The notes beneath the pieces were generated by a model, which ran no database searches, was not told the origin of the DNA, and saw only the letters and a list, made by a program, of their open reading frames with translations. DNA of 64,000 bases from Candidatus Aminicenantota bacterium (lineage in GTDB: Bacteria; Acidobacteriota; Aminicenantia; Aminicenantales; Saccharicenantaceae). The stretch's first letter is position 1, and each line of letters starts with the position of its first letter. Positions 1-9,277 of the stretch are shown here, piece after piece. The DNA lies in the NCBI GenBank assembly GCA_014360005.1, contig JACIYI010000001.1:62001-126000 (forward strand), in the 5' to 3' direction. The position numbers were made by a program, and so were the translations under genes.

Positions 1-147
1 GGAAAATTTTTCGGGTCATGTCTCCTCCTGGGGCTCGGTATTTTCTCGCTCAGCATTATATTGCATCCGGCTGTGGCAGGCAAAATAATTGATGGGTCAG
101 ACCCGGGGCTCACTGTCGATAAAGTTCTGGCTGAATCGGAGTCCTGA
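1..147 (+). CDS. 3' end of an unidentified protein (partial)
   Basis: An open frame runs from the first base of the window to a TGA at 145-147, giving 48 residues. It starts with a hydrophobic stretch (FFGSCLLLGLGIFSLSIIL) that could be a last membrane segment, followed by a polar tail ending in AESES. The beginning lies outside the window, so neither family nor function can be assigned. The strand matches the ABC genes that follow about 200 bp later. It could be a chance open frame, because 48 codons is short. Confidence 0.4.
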   Translation, partial: GKFFGSCLLLGLGIFSLSIILHPAVAGKIIDGSDPGLTVDKVLAESES

Positions 148-355
148 CTCTTTTAACCAGAATTCTAGCCATCGCGTTGTTTCCGGGTTGGGACTGGAAT
201 CAACTTCGGGCCGGAACCAAAACCGGTGAAACACCCACTCAACCTGCCTCTCTCCAATCTTCGTTCGCAGATTTTTCTGGAAAAAGTGCTAAAATGAACT
301 AAAATTATAGAAATATCGTATTGGATTAATAAGGAAAGTAAGATAAAGCAGACTG

Positions 356-1267
356 ATGAGCATCGAACTTCAGAACATACATTTTTCCTACGGCCGGGTT
401 AAAGCCCTGAACGGCATCAGCCTGTCCATCGGGGAAGGGGCAACCGGGCTGCTTGGACCCAACGGTGCCGGCAAAAGCACGTTACTGAAGATTATGCTGG
501 GTTTTCTGACTCCGGCGGAGGGCCAGGGTAAAGTCCTGGGTTATGATGTCAGGACCGAGCAAAAATTCATCCGGCGCCAGGTCGGCTACATGCCGGAGGA
601 TGAATGTTTCATTCCGGGCCTGGACGCCGTCACCTTCACTGCCCTGATGGGCGAGTTATCCGGGATGCCGCGCCAGGAAGCAATGAAGCGAGCCCATGAA
701 GTCCTGTTCTACGTCGGACTGGGTGAATCGCGTTACCGGCTGATTGACACCTACTCGGCTGGAATGAAGCAGCGGCTGAAACTGGCCCAGGCTCTGGTCC
801 ATGACCCCAAGCTGCTCTTCCTGGATGAACCGACCTCTAACCTGGACCCGACCGGCCGCCAGGAAATCCTGGAATTAATCGGGGAGGTGTCTTCCATCCG
901 CGACATCCGGGTTTTGCTGTCATCACATATCCTGGCCGACATTGAACAAATCTGCGACCGGGTGGTGATAATCAACCACGGTGAAATTGCCGCCGTCGGC
1001 CGGATTGAAGATTTGAAGATGATTAACTACCAGCTCTACGAGCTCAAGATTAAGGGTGAGCTGGACGGATTCCGGAAAGAGCTGGAAGAGGCCGGCTGCC
1101 GCCTGGAAGAGACCGAAGACCGTCTGTTGAAAATTTACACTCCACCCGATTTTGACCATAAAAAGATTTTCCTCAGCGCTGCCCGCAACCGGGTTCAGGT
1201 CAGGCACTTTATCCGCAGCCGGACTTCACTCGAAGACCTGTTTGCCAGGGTGGTGGGAGTTGACTGA
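356..1267 (+). CDS. ABC-2 type exporter, ATP-binding protein (first pair)
   Basis: This 303-aa nucleotide-binding subunit should energise the membrane protein encoded immediately downstream. Walker A GPNGAGKST lies near residues 34-42, the signature YSAGMKQR near 132, and Walker B LLFLDEPTS near 153, followed by an H-loop (SSHIL). The C-terminal 80 residues after the ATPase core are typical of drug, polysaccharide or gliding-type ABC-2 ATPases. A weak AAGGAAAG lies about 17-24 nt upstream of the ATG. The stop TGA shares its A with the ATG of the permease gene (TGATG), so the two are translationally coupled. The substrate is unknown; Cu-processing (NosF), antibiotic or lipid export ATPases look similar. 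Confidence 0.9.
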   Translation: MSIELQNIHFSYGRVKALNGISLSIGEGATGLLGPNGAGKSTLLKIMLGFLTPAEGQGKVLGYDVRTEQKFIRRQVGYMPEDECFIPGLDAVTFTALMGELSGMPRQEAMKRAHEVLFYVGLGESRYRLIDTYSAGMKQRLKLAQALVHDPKLLFLDEPTSNLDPTGRQEILELIGEVSSIRDIRVLLSSHILADIEQICDRVVIINHGEIAAVGRIEDLKMINYQLYELKIKGELDGFRKELEEAGCRLEETEDRLLKIYTPPDFDHKKIFLSAARNRVQVRHFIRSRTSLEDLFARVVGVD

Positions 1268-2139
1268 TGGCTGAAGTCAGGGAAAAAGGTTACCATCACT
1301 GGGAGGGCCAGCTCCAGGAAAAGCGCTGGAGCTTCTGGCCGATAACCAGGACCGGAATCAAGCTGGCCTTTCAGCGCAAGCGCTTCAAGTTTCTTTTTGC
1401 CTGTTCTTTCATTCCGGCCTTTGCCTTTGCCGTCGGAGTCTATATCTCTGAGCGTTTGGAAGATTTTAAGTTCATGGCTCAGGGGGCAGAAAGGACTCTC
1501 CAGGTTAACCCGGCTTTTTTCAAGAACTACCTCAGCCTGGATTTTATATTTTTTATGATCCTGCTGTTGATGGCTCTGGGCGGAGCCGGTCTGATTGCTG
1601 ATGACTTCCGGCACAAAGCCATCCAGCTTTATCTGGCCCGGCCTCTCACCAGGCTGGACTACCTGCTGGGCAAGGCCGGAGTGGTCATGTTTTTCGTGGG
1701 CCTCCTGACCCTGGTCCCGGCCGTTATCCTGCTGCTGTTAAAGCTTCTTTTTTCCGGCAGCTTTCGGTTTTTCCTGGATTATCCCTGGCTGATTCTGTCG
1801 ATCATTTTTTACTCGGCCTTCCTGATGCTATTTTTCACCTGTTTTATTCTGCTGGCTTCCTCCCTCAGCCGCAGCCGAAACTATGTCATCGCCCTGATTT
1901 TTGCCACTTATTATCTTTCGGAGATTGCCCGGGGAATTTTCTATGTGATTTTTCGTTCTCCCTACTCGGCCCTGCTGTCGATACCGGCCAACCTGCAGCA
2001 GGTGGCCGCAGCCTTTTTCCAGGTAAAGACTCGCTATGCCGTGCCCTGGTATTTCTCCTTCCTGATCATCCTGTCATTCTGCCTTCTTTCCTATTTTGTG
2101 ATTAAAGGCAAAATCAAGGGAGTGGAGGTTATCCGGTGA
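1267..2139 (+). CDS. ABC-2 type permease (first pair)
   Basis: This is a 290-aa integral membrane protein with about six hydrophobic segments, for example FLFACSFIPAFAFAVGVYI near residue 40 and a C-terminal segment ending in FVIKGKIKG. The cytoplasmic motif DDFRHKAIQLYLARPLTR after the second segment is characteristic of ABC-2 permeases, where the first cytosolic helix contacts the ATPase. It overlaps the upstream ATPase by one base and the next ATPase by four (GTGA). The four genes therefore form one tightly coupled unit. The transported substrate cannot be read from the sequence. Confidence 0.85.
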   Translation: MAEVREKGYHHWEGQLQEKRWSFWPITRTGIKLAFQRKRFKFLFACSFIPAFAFAVGVYISERLEDFKFMAQGAERTLQVNPAFFKNYLSLDFIFFMILLLMALGGAGLIADDFRHKAIQLYLARPLTRLDYLLGKAGVVMFFVGLLTLVPAVILLLLKLLFSGSFRFFLDYPWLILSIIFYSAFLMLFFTCFILLASSLSRSRNYVIALIFATYYLSEIARGIFYVIFRSPYSALLSIPANLQQVAAAFFQVKTRYAVPWYFSFLIILSFCLLSYFVIKGKIKGVEVIR

Positions 2140-3062
2140 CTGCGGTCATAGAAGCCAGGAATCTATCGCGCTGGTACGGCAACGTCCTGGGAATCAGCGA
2201 AATCAACCTGCAGATTGAACCAGGCATTACTGCGCTGCTGGGGCCAAACGGCGCCGGCAAATCGACCTTTATGAAAATCGTCACCGGGCAGCTCAAGCCC
2301 AACCTCGGCCAGGTCAGGATTTACGGCCAGTCGGTCTGGAACAACCGCCACCTTTTCCGGCGGCTGGGCTTTTGTCCCGAGGGAGATGCCTTTTATGAAG
2401 AGCTCAACGGCCTGGAATTCCTGGTCGGACTGCTGTCGCTATACGGCTATGATAAACAAGAAGGCCAGGCCCGGGCCGAGCGGGCCCTGGAGCTGGTCGA
2501 ACTGAAGGAGGTCAGCCGCCGGCCGATCCGCAGCTACAGCCGGGGTATGAGGCAGAGGATTAAAATTGCCCAGGCCATCGCCCATGACCCGGAGATTCTG
2601 ATCCTAGACGAGCCGCTGAGCGGGCTCGACCCCCTGGGCAAGCGTCGCATCATCAAGCTGGTCAAAGAATTTCGAGAGGCCGGCAAAACCATAGTCGTCT
2701 CCAGCCACGTCCTGCCCGAGGTCGAAGCCATGACTTCGGAAATAATCCTGATCCATCACGGAAAGATTCTGGCCCGGGGCGATATCCATTTCATCCGGGA
2801 GCTGCTGGACAGCCATCCCCACATGATCAGGATTAAATCGCCGCAGTTCAGGGAACTGGCCGCCCGGCTGGCGGCCGAAGATTACGTGTTGAATATCAGC
2901 TTCGAGCCTGAGGTCAGGGCGGTCACCTTGGAGACCCATCACCGCGACCGCTTTTTTAACCGACTGAACGAGCTGGTCCTGGAGGAGGGGCTGGACCTGG
3001 AAGAAATCACTTCACCTGACGATAACCTGCAGGCCGTTTTCGATTATCTGGTGGAAAGGTAA
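2136..3062 (+). CDS. ABC-2 type exporter, ATP-binding protein (second pair)
   Basis: This 308-aa ATPase is a diverged paralog of the one at 356-1267. Walker A GPNGAGKST is at residues 36-44, the signature YSRGMRQR near 133, and Walker B ILILDEPLSGLDP near 153, followed by an SSHVL switch histidine. It starts with GTG inside the stop of the preceding permease (GTGA overlap). One base separates its end from the next permease. Two different ATPases and two different permeases in one operon could make two homomeric transporters or one mixed complex; the sequence does not decide. Confidence 0.9.
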   Translation: MTAVIEARNLSRWYGNVLGISEINLQIEPGITALLGPNGAGKSTFMKIVTGQLKPNLGQVRIYGQSVWNNRHLFRRLGFCPEGDAFYEELNGLEFLVGLLSLYGYDKQEGQARAERALELVELKEVSRRPIRSYSRGMRQRIKIAQAIAHDPEILILDEPLSGLDPLGKRRIIKLVKEFREAGKTIVVSSHVLPEVEAMTSEIILIHHGKILARGDIHFIRELLDSHPHMIRIKSPQFRELAARLAAEDYVLNISFEPEVRAVTLETHHRDRFFNRLNELVLEEGLDLEEITSPDDNLQAVFDYLVER

Positions 3063-3063
3063 G

Positions 3064-3846
3064 ATGTTAGAAGAAATTCGGCGAGTTTTTTCTTTTTACT
3101 TCTTCCTGGGGAAGAAATCGGGCCGGGCCCGGACTTTCGGGCTGCTGAGCTCGGCCGCGGTGCTGATGGCCCTGGTCATCCGGGCCTACCGCCTGGCCGG
3201 CCACTGGACAGAAGACGGGCAGGTCGTTTTCCAGAATTTCCTGATGGTCTTTTTCCTCCAGTTTTTAATCGTGCTGCTGGGCCTGTTCTATGGCAGCTCG
3301 CTGGTGGTGGAAGAACTTGACAACCGCACCCTGCCTTACCTGACTTCCCGGCCGCTGGGCCGGGCCTCCATGGTCATGGGCAAGTACCTGGCCTATCTCA
3401 GCCTGACCACCATCATGCTGGTTTCGGCGGTCTGGCTTTCTTACCTGGTGTTAAATCTGGAAGCTGGTTTCCAGCTGAGCGACCTGGGGACGGTCGCCCG
3501 CTACTCGGCTGTTCTCTGGCTGGGTCTGGCTGCCTACCTGGCCTTTTTCAGCTTTCTCGGAACCTGGCTCAAGAAACCCATCCTGGTGGGCCTGGCTTTC
3601 GGCTTCGGCTGGGAAAGTGTCATCCAGTATTTCCCCGGCACCACCCAGAAGCTATCGGTGGCCCATTATCTCAAGTCTCTGCTGCCTCAGTATGCCAGCA
3701 GCAGCGGCAAACTGGGATTTCTGTTTATCAGGCTGGAACCCACCAAACCCTGGCTGGCCGTCCTGATTCTGGCGGCTATTACCGTGGTCTTCCTGGCTCT
3801 GGCCTGTCTGATTTTTAGTTACAAAGAATACCTGTTCGAGGATTAA
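3064..3846 (+). CDS. ABC-2 type permease (second pair)
   Basis: This 260-aa membrane protein has about six hydrophobic segments. The cytoplasmic motif EELDNRTLPYLTSRPLGR corresponds to the DDFRHKAIQLYLARPLTR stretch of the first permease, so the two are paralogous. It starts 1 bp after the second ATPase gene and ends the operon. The 51 bp to the convergent lipoprotein gene contain no clear hairpin terminator. Confidence 0.82.
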   Translation: MLEEIRRVFSFYFFLGKKSGRARTFGLLSSAAVLMALVIRAYRLAGHWTEDGQVVFQNFLMVFFLQFLIVLLGLFYGSSLVVEELDNRTLPYLTSRPLGRASMVMGKYLAYLSLTTIMLVSAVWLSYLVLNLEAGFQLSDLGTVARYSAVLWLGLAAYLAFFSFLGTWLKKPILVGLAFGFGWESVIQYFPGTTQKLSVAHYLKSLLPQYASSSGKLGFLFIRLEPTKPWLAVLILAAITVVFLALACLIFSYKEYLFED

Positions 3847-3897
3847 AGACGGCTCTCAGTTCCACCTCAGCCGCAATGGGGGATATGGCAGTCGGGT

Positions 3898-4905
3898 TTA
3901 GATTTTTTCGGCCTGGACCTTTTTATCGCCGGCCAGTCTTTCTTTCAAACTCTGCTTCAGCCGGTCGATCATTTCTTCTTTAAGGCTGAGATAAACTTTA
4001 ACGTAGCGCTCGCTGGCGGTGATTTCTAGAGAATCCAGAGCCTGGCCTATTTCTGGAGCCTCACCGCTCAACCCCAGACCCAGGGCTTTGAGACCACTCA
4101 GAGTTTCGCCGATCCTCTGGTGCTCTTCCCTGGTGCTGGCATAGATTTTGAGTTCCAGGCTGTAGGCCTGCTGACGGTAATCTGAAAACGATGAGAGATA
4201 GCGGACTTTCTCAGCCAGCTTGAAGGCCGGATTATCCGCGGCTTCAGCCTTAAACAGCCCGGGAGGAACCGTCAGCCAGCCGAAAGTCAGGGCCGTCATG
4301 TTAATATCCTTGAAGTAGTGGCGTTTTTCCTTACTGGCCAGCAAATTAGGCCTTTTGCCCTTGAAAACCTCTATGACTGTCTTGATGGCCTGTTCTGAAC
4401 CAATAGCCAGGTTTGAGTCATCCAGGAAAGCCAGGCAGGCCACGGCCGATTCTTCGAGTTCGATAAAAGGAAAATAGGGCACGCCCTCATAGAATTCCAG
4501 GTTGGATTCGTTCTTCTGCTCTTCGGGAATTAGTTTCGACCGGTCATACTTAAGGTTTACCAGGAGCACCGCGTTTTCAGCTATTTTTTTGGTGTCGCCG
4601 ACCACGGCCAGAGCCAGGAAATAAACGTTTTTCTGAAGGTCCACAAAAGCCTCGGCCTTCTTCCGATAGGCGTTGAGTTCCTTCTCTTCTTCGATCGTTT
4701 TCTGGACAGCTTTCAGGTTGATCAGCCTGTTCCAGTCAGCCACCAGGAAAGCCGAAGTTTCGGCCGGCAGGAGGGTTAGCAGGTCCTGCCCGCGGGCCTG
4801 GCCAGCCACCGGAATTCTGGGACCAGGGCTGCAGCTCCCGAAAAATAAGGTCAGAATTAAAACCACTGGAAAAACCCAAACGGCCTTAATCTTTCTTGGC
4901 GCCAT
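3898..4905 (-). CDS. Putative lipoprotein of unknown function
   Basis: This 335-aa protein has a type II signal peptide: basic MAPRKIK, a hydrophobic core, then the lipobox FGSC with the acylated Cys at residue 25. No enzyme motif is visible. The body begins with LLTLLPAETSAFLVADWNRL and alternates helices and strands. The opening resembles proteins annotated DUF3352-like, but that is a weak impression. A good AAGGAG lies 6-7 nt before the ATG. The gene is transcribed alone, convergent with the ABC operon and divergent from the M24 peptidase. Confidence 0.7.
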   Translation of the reverse strand: MAPRKIKAVWVFPVVLILTLFFGSCSPGPRIPVAGQARGQDLLTLLPAETSAFLVADWNRLINLKAVQKTIEEEKELNAYRKKAEAFVDLQKNVYFLALAVVGDTKKIAENAVLLVNLKYDRSKLIPEEQKNESNLEFYEGVPYFPFIELEESAVACLAFLDDSNLAIGSEQAIKTVIEVFKGKRPNLLASKEKRHYFKDINMTALTFGWLTVPPGLFKAEAADNPAFKLAEKVRYLSSFSDYRQQAYSLELKIYASTREEHQRIGETLSGLKALGLGLSGEAPEIGQALDSLEITASERYVKVYLSLKEEMIDRLKQSLKERLAGDKKVQAEKI

Positions 4906-4940
4906 GTTTTTCTCCTTTTTAATTTATACGAAAACGGCGG

Positions 4941-4967
4941 TTGACAAGTTCACCTGGTTTTTATCAT
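4941..4967 (+). promoter_or_regulatory. Candidate promoter for the M24 peptidase gene
   Basis: A perfect TTGACA (4941-4946) is followed after 15 bp by TATCAT (4962-4967). The spacing is short, so the match is imperfect. A second possible pair lies closer to the gene: TTGCCA at 5002-5007 and TTAAAT at 5026-5031, 18 bp apart. Either would give a leader for the start at 5065. Confidence 0.3.
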
Positions 4968-5064
4968 AACAGAAACCCAGGCCGGGATAAAACAAAATAT
5001 CTTGCCACAGGCAGCAGAACTAAGGTTAAATATAAAATCTGAATTTAAGCGAACTGGAGGTAGG

Positions 5065-6384
5065 ATGAAAAAAATAATAACCACGGGGCTGGTTGCCCTT
5101 ATTCTATTAATTTTAATCTCTGCTGCGGTCCGAGCCGGAGATTATCGTCTGCAGATCCTGCCGCTGCGGGAGCAGGCTAGGGTGGTCAACGACTGGCTGA
5201 CCAGGAGGCTGGATGTCATTCTGCCCGAGATCATGAGAAGAGAAGGCCTGGATATGTGGCTGGTCATCTGCCAGGAATACAACGAGGACCCGGTTTTCCC
5301 GACCCTGGTGCCGTTTGAGCACCTTTCCGCCCGTCGCCTGTCGATGCTGGTTTTCTTTGATCAGGGGCAGGAAAAGGGTCTGGAGAAATTTTCCGTCAGT
5401 CGTTATCCCATCGGCCAGCTTTACCGTGGAGTCTGGAACCCGGAGAAAGAGCCCAACCAGTGGCAGGCTCTGGCCGCCCAGGTTAGGGCCCGGAATCCTA
5501 AGAAAATCGCCGTTGACGAATCTGTGACCTTTGCTTTTGCCGATGGATTAACCGCCAGCAATAAGCAGCTCCTGGTTAAATACCTCGGGCCGGACTATGC
5601 CAGGAGACTTGTTTCGGCTGAAAGGCTGGTGGTCGGCTGGCTGGAAAGAAGGCTGCCCGAAGAATTAGAGGTCTATCACCACCTGGCCCGGCTGGCCCAC
5701 CAGATTATTAAAGAGGGCTTTTCCGGCGCCGCCATCACTCCCGGAGTAACCACGACTGATGACCTGGAATGGTGGTTCTGGCAGAAGATCACCGACCTGG
5801 GTCTCAGAACCTGGTTTTCGCCGACGGTGGATATTCAGCGGCCGAAATCTTCTTCTTATAAGGATAAGGTAATAAGAAGGGGAGACCTGCTCCACTGTGA
5901 TATCGGCCTCAGCTACCTGCGGTTGAATACTGACCATCAGGAACTGGCCTATGTCCTCAAACCAGGGGAGACCGAACCCCCGGCCGGCTTGCGGGCTGCC
6001 CTGGCCAGGGCTAACCGCCTCCAGGACATCCTGGTGGAAGAGTTCAAGGCTGGCCGCAGCGGCAACCAGATTCTGGCGGCGGCTCTTGCTCGGATGCGGA
6101 GCGAAGGCTTAAAGGGCAGCATCTATACTCACCCCCTGGGTTTTCATGGGCATGCTGCTGGCCCGACTATCGGCCTATGGGATAAACAGGATGGCGTCCC
6201 GGGTCAGGGTGATTATGAACTGTATTGTGATACCTGCTATTCCATAGAGTTGAACTGCCGCTCAGTGGTGCCCGAGTGGAATAATCAGGAAGTGGTCATG
6301 GGTCTGGAACAGGATGCGGCCTTTACCCGGGAAGGAGTGATTTACCTGGACGGGCGGCAGACAGTCCTGCATGTCATTCGCTAA
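5065..6384 (+). CDS. Secreted M24 family metallopeptidase (Xaa-Pro aminopeptidase-like)
   Basis: This 439-aa protein is probably a periplasmic or exported aminopeptidase of the pita-bread fold. An N-terminal creatinase-like domain (about residues 35-200) precedes the catalytic domain. The metal ligands are recognisable: Asp279 (HCDIG), Asp290 (NTDH), a His near 362 (GFHGHAAGP), Glu near 395 (YSIELN) and a last Glu near 415. Residues 1-25 form a signal peptide. The start was placed at 5065 because GGAGG sits 6 nt upstream and the signal peptide begins there; the frame is open further upstream to a TTG at 5002 that lacks these features. The next gene is also a secreted peptidase, which suggests peptide degradation. 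Confidence 0.88.
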   Translation: MKKIITTGLVALILLILISAAVRAGDYRLQILPLREQARVVNDWLTRRLDVILPEIMRREGLDMWLVICQEYNEDPVFPTLVPFEHLSARRLSMLVFFDQGQEKGLEKFSVSRYPIGQLYRGVWNPEKEPNQWQALAAQVRARNPKKIAVDESVTFAFADGLTASNKQLLVKYLGPDYARRLVSAERLVVGWLERRLPEELEVYHHLARLAHQIIKEGFSGAAITPGVTTTDDLEWWFWQKITDLGLRTWFSPTVDIQRPKSSSYKDKVIRRGDLLHCDIGLSYLRLNTDHQELAYVLKPGETEPPAGLRAALARANRLQDILVEEFKAGRSGNQILAAALARMRSEGLKGSIYTHPLGFHGHAAGPTIGLWDKQDGVPGQGDYELYCDTCYSIELNCRSVVPEWNNQEVVMGLEQDAAFTREGVIYLDGRQTVLHVIR

Positions 6385-6536
6385 AAAAACGAGTGCGGCC
6401 CGAGCTGGCCCGGGTCTGTTAAAGAAAAGAACCTTTGGCTGGCGCTCGGGAAATGGCCTCCGGCTGATTTTTCTGGTCGGGCTGGCGGCCGCAATTTGGC
6501 AATAAAAAGCCAAAAAAAATTATAAGGAGAACTGAA

Positions 6537-9176
6537 ATGATAACTACACCCACCATCGGTCAGCGGCCGGTAAAACTTATCCTCGGCTTACTGGCACTAT
6601 TCTTTGTCTTTTTTATGTCACTCCCAGCTGCCAGCACTCCCGACAGGGCAAACTATGAACTGGCTTCCCGCTGGACTTCAGCCAAAGTGGCTAAGCTGGT
6701 TTTTGACCTGTCCGTGACACCTCACTGGCTGCAGAGTGGCGACCGATTCTGGTACAGTTATGAAACGCCCGAGGGAAAGAACTGGTACCTGGTAGACCCG
6801 GTGGCCCGGAGCAGAAAACCCCTATTCGACCGGGCCCGGATGGCGGCCGACCTGACCAGAATTCTCCTGACCCCGTATGATGCCCAGCACCTGCCCATAA
6901 AGACCATCAAATTTATCAAGAACGATACGGCCATTCAGTTTGAAATTGAAGTTCCCCTGGATAATGAGGTCGCGGTTGAGGGCCAGGTGATGAAGGTCAG
7001 TGAGCTGGAGAAGCGGTTTCTGGATCGTGAGAAAGAAAAGGAAAAAGAACAGGACACCGAAATGGATAAGACCAGGACCGAGAAAGAAAAGCCCAAAGAG
7101 CCGGAAAAAAAGACCAGGGTCCTGGGCTTTGAATATGACCTGAAAACCGCCCGGCTAACGCTGCTCAAAGATTATCAAGCCCGTCCCAAGAGGCCACGCT
7201 GGGCTTCTATATCGCCCGACAAAAAATGGGTGGTCTTTGCCCGCGGCCATAACCTGTTCCTGATGGATGCCGATAACTATGCTAGGGCTCTGAAAAAAGC
7301 TGACGATAAAACCATCCAGGAAATACAGCTGACAAACGACGGGGAAGAATTCTACAGCTTCAGCCGCCGGCTGCGGGATGCGGACATCAAAGAACTGCAG
7401 AAGGATGAAAAGGACCGAAAGGATTTCCGGCGACCGGCCATCATGATTTTCTGGTCGCAGGATTCCAAGAAGATAGCCTGCATCCGCCAGGACCAGAGGA
7501 AGGTGGGCGACCTCTGGGTTATTAACAGCCTGGCTAATCCCCGGCCGACCCTGGAAACCTACAAGTACGGGATGCCTGGCGAAGAAAACCAGCCCCAACC
7601 GGAGATTCTGGTCATTGACCTGGAAACCAGGACCCGGGTTAAGGTGAAAGCTGAGAAATTCAAGGACCCAACTTATAATATTTTTACCGCTCCCCGAAAG
7701 GCGGTGGAAAAAGACCCGGATGAACCACCCCCGGCCACCTGGCTGGCCGAGACTTCAGACCGGCTGTATTTTGGCCGCCAGACCCGGGACCTTCATGGCT
7801 ATGAAGTCTGTCTGGCTGATACCAGGAGTGGCGAAGTCCAGACTCTGATCAGCGAAAGGTTAAATACCTACGTCGAGTACCAGCCGCTGCGTTTGGTCAA
7901 CGGCGGCCGGGAAATGATCTGGTGGTCGGAGCGGGACGGCTGGGGTCATTATTATCTTTACGACGGAAACGGCCGGCTGAAAAACCAGATTACCTCCGGT
8001 GAGTTCAACAGTCAGGAGGTAGTCCGGGTGGATGACAAGAGCCGCCTGCTTTATTTCCTGGCCTGCGGCCGGGAAAAGGGAGAGGACCCCTACTATCTTC
8101 ACCTGTATCGGGCAGGTCTGGACGGCAGCGGGCTAAAGCTTCTGACGCCTGGCAATTTTAACCATACCGTCTCCATGTCCGATTCGGCCAGGTTTTTTGT
8201 GGTCAATTATTCCCGGGTGGATACGGCCCCTAAATCGGACCTGTATGAAGCCAGCGGCCGGAAGCTGCTGGAGCTGGAAACGGTGGACACCAGCCGTTTG
8301 CTGGAGGCTGGTTTCAGATTCCCGGAAACCTTCACGGTTAAGGCTGCTGACGGAATTACCGACCTTTATGGGGTGATGTATAAGCCCTTTGATTTTGACC
8401 CGAATAAGAAGTATCCCATCATCGCCTATGTTTATCCAGGACCGCAGACTGAGAGTGTTTCCAAGAGTTTTTCACCCCGGAACCAGAACATAACTCTGGC
8501 CCAGCTGGGCTTTATCGTGATTGAAGTCGGCAACCGCGGGGGCAGCCCGATGCGTTCCAAGTGGTATCACAATTTCGGTTACGGCAACCTCCGCGATTAC
8601 GGCCTGGCCGACAAGAAATATGCCATTGAACAGCTGGCCACCCGCCATTCTTTTGTTGATATTGACCGGGTGGGGATTTACGGGCATTCTGGCGGCGGGT
8701 TCATGACCGCGGCCGCCCTGCTGGTCTATCCCGATTTCTTCAAGGTCGGGGTGTCCTCGTCGGGCAATCACGAGAACAACATCTACAACCGCTGGTGGAG
8801 CGAGAAACATCATGGAGTCAAAGAGGTGGTGGATAAGGATGGTCAGGTTAAGTTTGAGTACAGCATCGACCGGAACTCCGAGCTGGCTGGAAATCTCAAG
8901 GGCCGACTGCTGCTGGCCACCGGCGATATAGACGACAACGTTCACCCGGCCAATACCCTGAGACTGGCGGCAGCTTTGATTAAGGCCGGTAAAAGGTTTG
9001 ATTTCTTCATCTTCCCCGGTCAGCGCCACGGTTACGGGGATATGAATGATTACTGGTTCTGGGTCAGGGCGGATTACTTTGCCCGTCATCTGCTGGGAGA
9101 TTTTTCCCAGACTGTAGACCTGGTCGAACTGCAGCGAGAAAGAGAGAAGACCGGAGAAAAGAAAAGAAACAAATAG
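6537..9176 (+). CDS. Secreted S9 family prolyl oligopeptidase / DPP-IV-like peptidase
   Basis: This 879-aa serine peptidase has a signal peptide (about residues 14-33), a beta-propeller region to about residue 600 and a C-terminal alpha/beta-hydrolase domain. The nucleophile motif GHSGGG places Ser near 719. The acid is in GDIDDNVHP near 800 and the His is in GQRHGYG near 830, so the triad looks complete. A strongly charged Lys/Glu insertion (about residues 160-192, rich in KEKEKE and KEPEKK) is unusual for the family. AAGGAG lies 8 nt before the ATG. It probably cleaves short proline-containing peptides outside the cytoplasm, in line with the adjacent M24 peptidase. Confidence 0.92.
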   Translation: MITTPTIGQRPVKLILGLLALFFVFFMSLPAASTPDRANYELASRWTSAKVAKLVFDLSVTPHWLQSGDRFWYSYETPEGKNWYLVDPVARSRKPLFDRARMAADLTRILLTPYDAQHLPIKTIKFIKNDTAIQFEIEVPLDNEVAVEGQVMKVSELEKRFLDREKEKEKEQDTEMDKTRTEKEKPKEPEKKTRVLGFEYDLKTARLTLLKDYQARPKRPRWASISPDKKWVVFARGHNLFLMDADNYARALKKADDKTIQEIQLTNDGEEFYSFSRRLRDADIKELQKDEKDRKDFRRPAIMIFWSQDSKKIACIRQDQRKVGDLWVINSLANPRPTLETYKYGMPGEENQPQPEILVIDLETRTRVKVKAEKFKDPTYNIFTAPRKAVEKDPDEPPPATWLAETSDRLYFGRQTRDLHGYEVCLADTRSGEVQTLISERLNTYVEYQPLRLVNGGREMIWWSERDGWGHYYLYDGNGRLKNQITSGEFNSQEVVRVDDKSRLLYFLACGREKGEDPYYLHLYRAGLDGSGLKLLTPGNFNHTVSMSDSARFFVVNYSRVDTAPKSDLYEASGRKLLELETVDTSRLLEAGFRFPETFTVKAADGITDLYGVMYKPFDFDPNKKYPIIAYVYPGPQTESVSKSFSPRNQNITLAQLGFIVIEVGNRGGSPMRSKWYHNFGYGNLRDYGLADKKYAIEQLATRHSFVDIDRVGIYGHSGGGFMTAAALLVYPDFFKVGVSSSGNHENNIYNRWWSEKHHGVKEVVDKDGQVKFEYSIDRNSELAGNLKGRLLLATGDIDDNVHPANTLRLAAALIKAGKRFDFFIFPGQRHGYGDMNDYWFWVRADYFARHLLGDFSQTVDLVELQREREKTGEKKRNK

Positions 9177-9226
9177 CCGGGAACCAGTTTCTGTTTTTCT
9201 CCTGGCTAAAGACGGGCCGGACTTTC

Positions 9227-9235
9227 TGGTAAAAT
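9227..9235 (+). promoter_or_regulatory. Candidate extended -10 promoter for the nitroreductase gene
   Basis: TGGTAAAAT is a TG-n-TAAAAT extended -10 element located 43 bp before the start codon at 9278. No convincing -35 lies 17 bp upstream, as is usual for extended -10 promoters. Confidence 0.3.
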
Positions 9236-9277
9236 AGATTTCTGCCTCGGGCAGTCAGAAAAAGAGGAGGAAAATTC

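Noticed and set aside
3847..3897. Terminator between the ABC operon and the convergent lipoprotein gene
   Set aside because: No GC-rich hairpin with a T-run is present in the 51 bp.
6371..6505. 44-codon frame starting ATGTCATTCGC, with a hydrophobic C-terminal stretch, overlapping the end of the M24 peptidase gene
   Set aside because: It has no Shine-Dalgarno, its base composition is not distinctive and no relative is recognised; probably chance.
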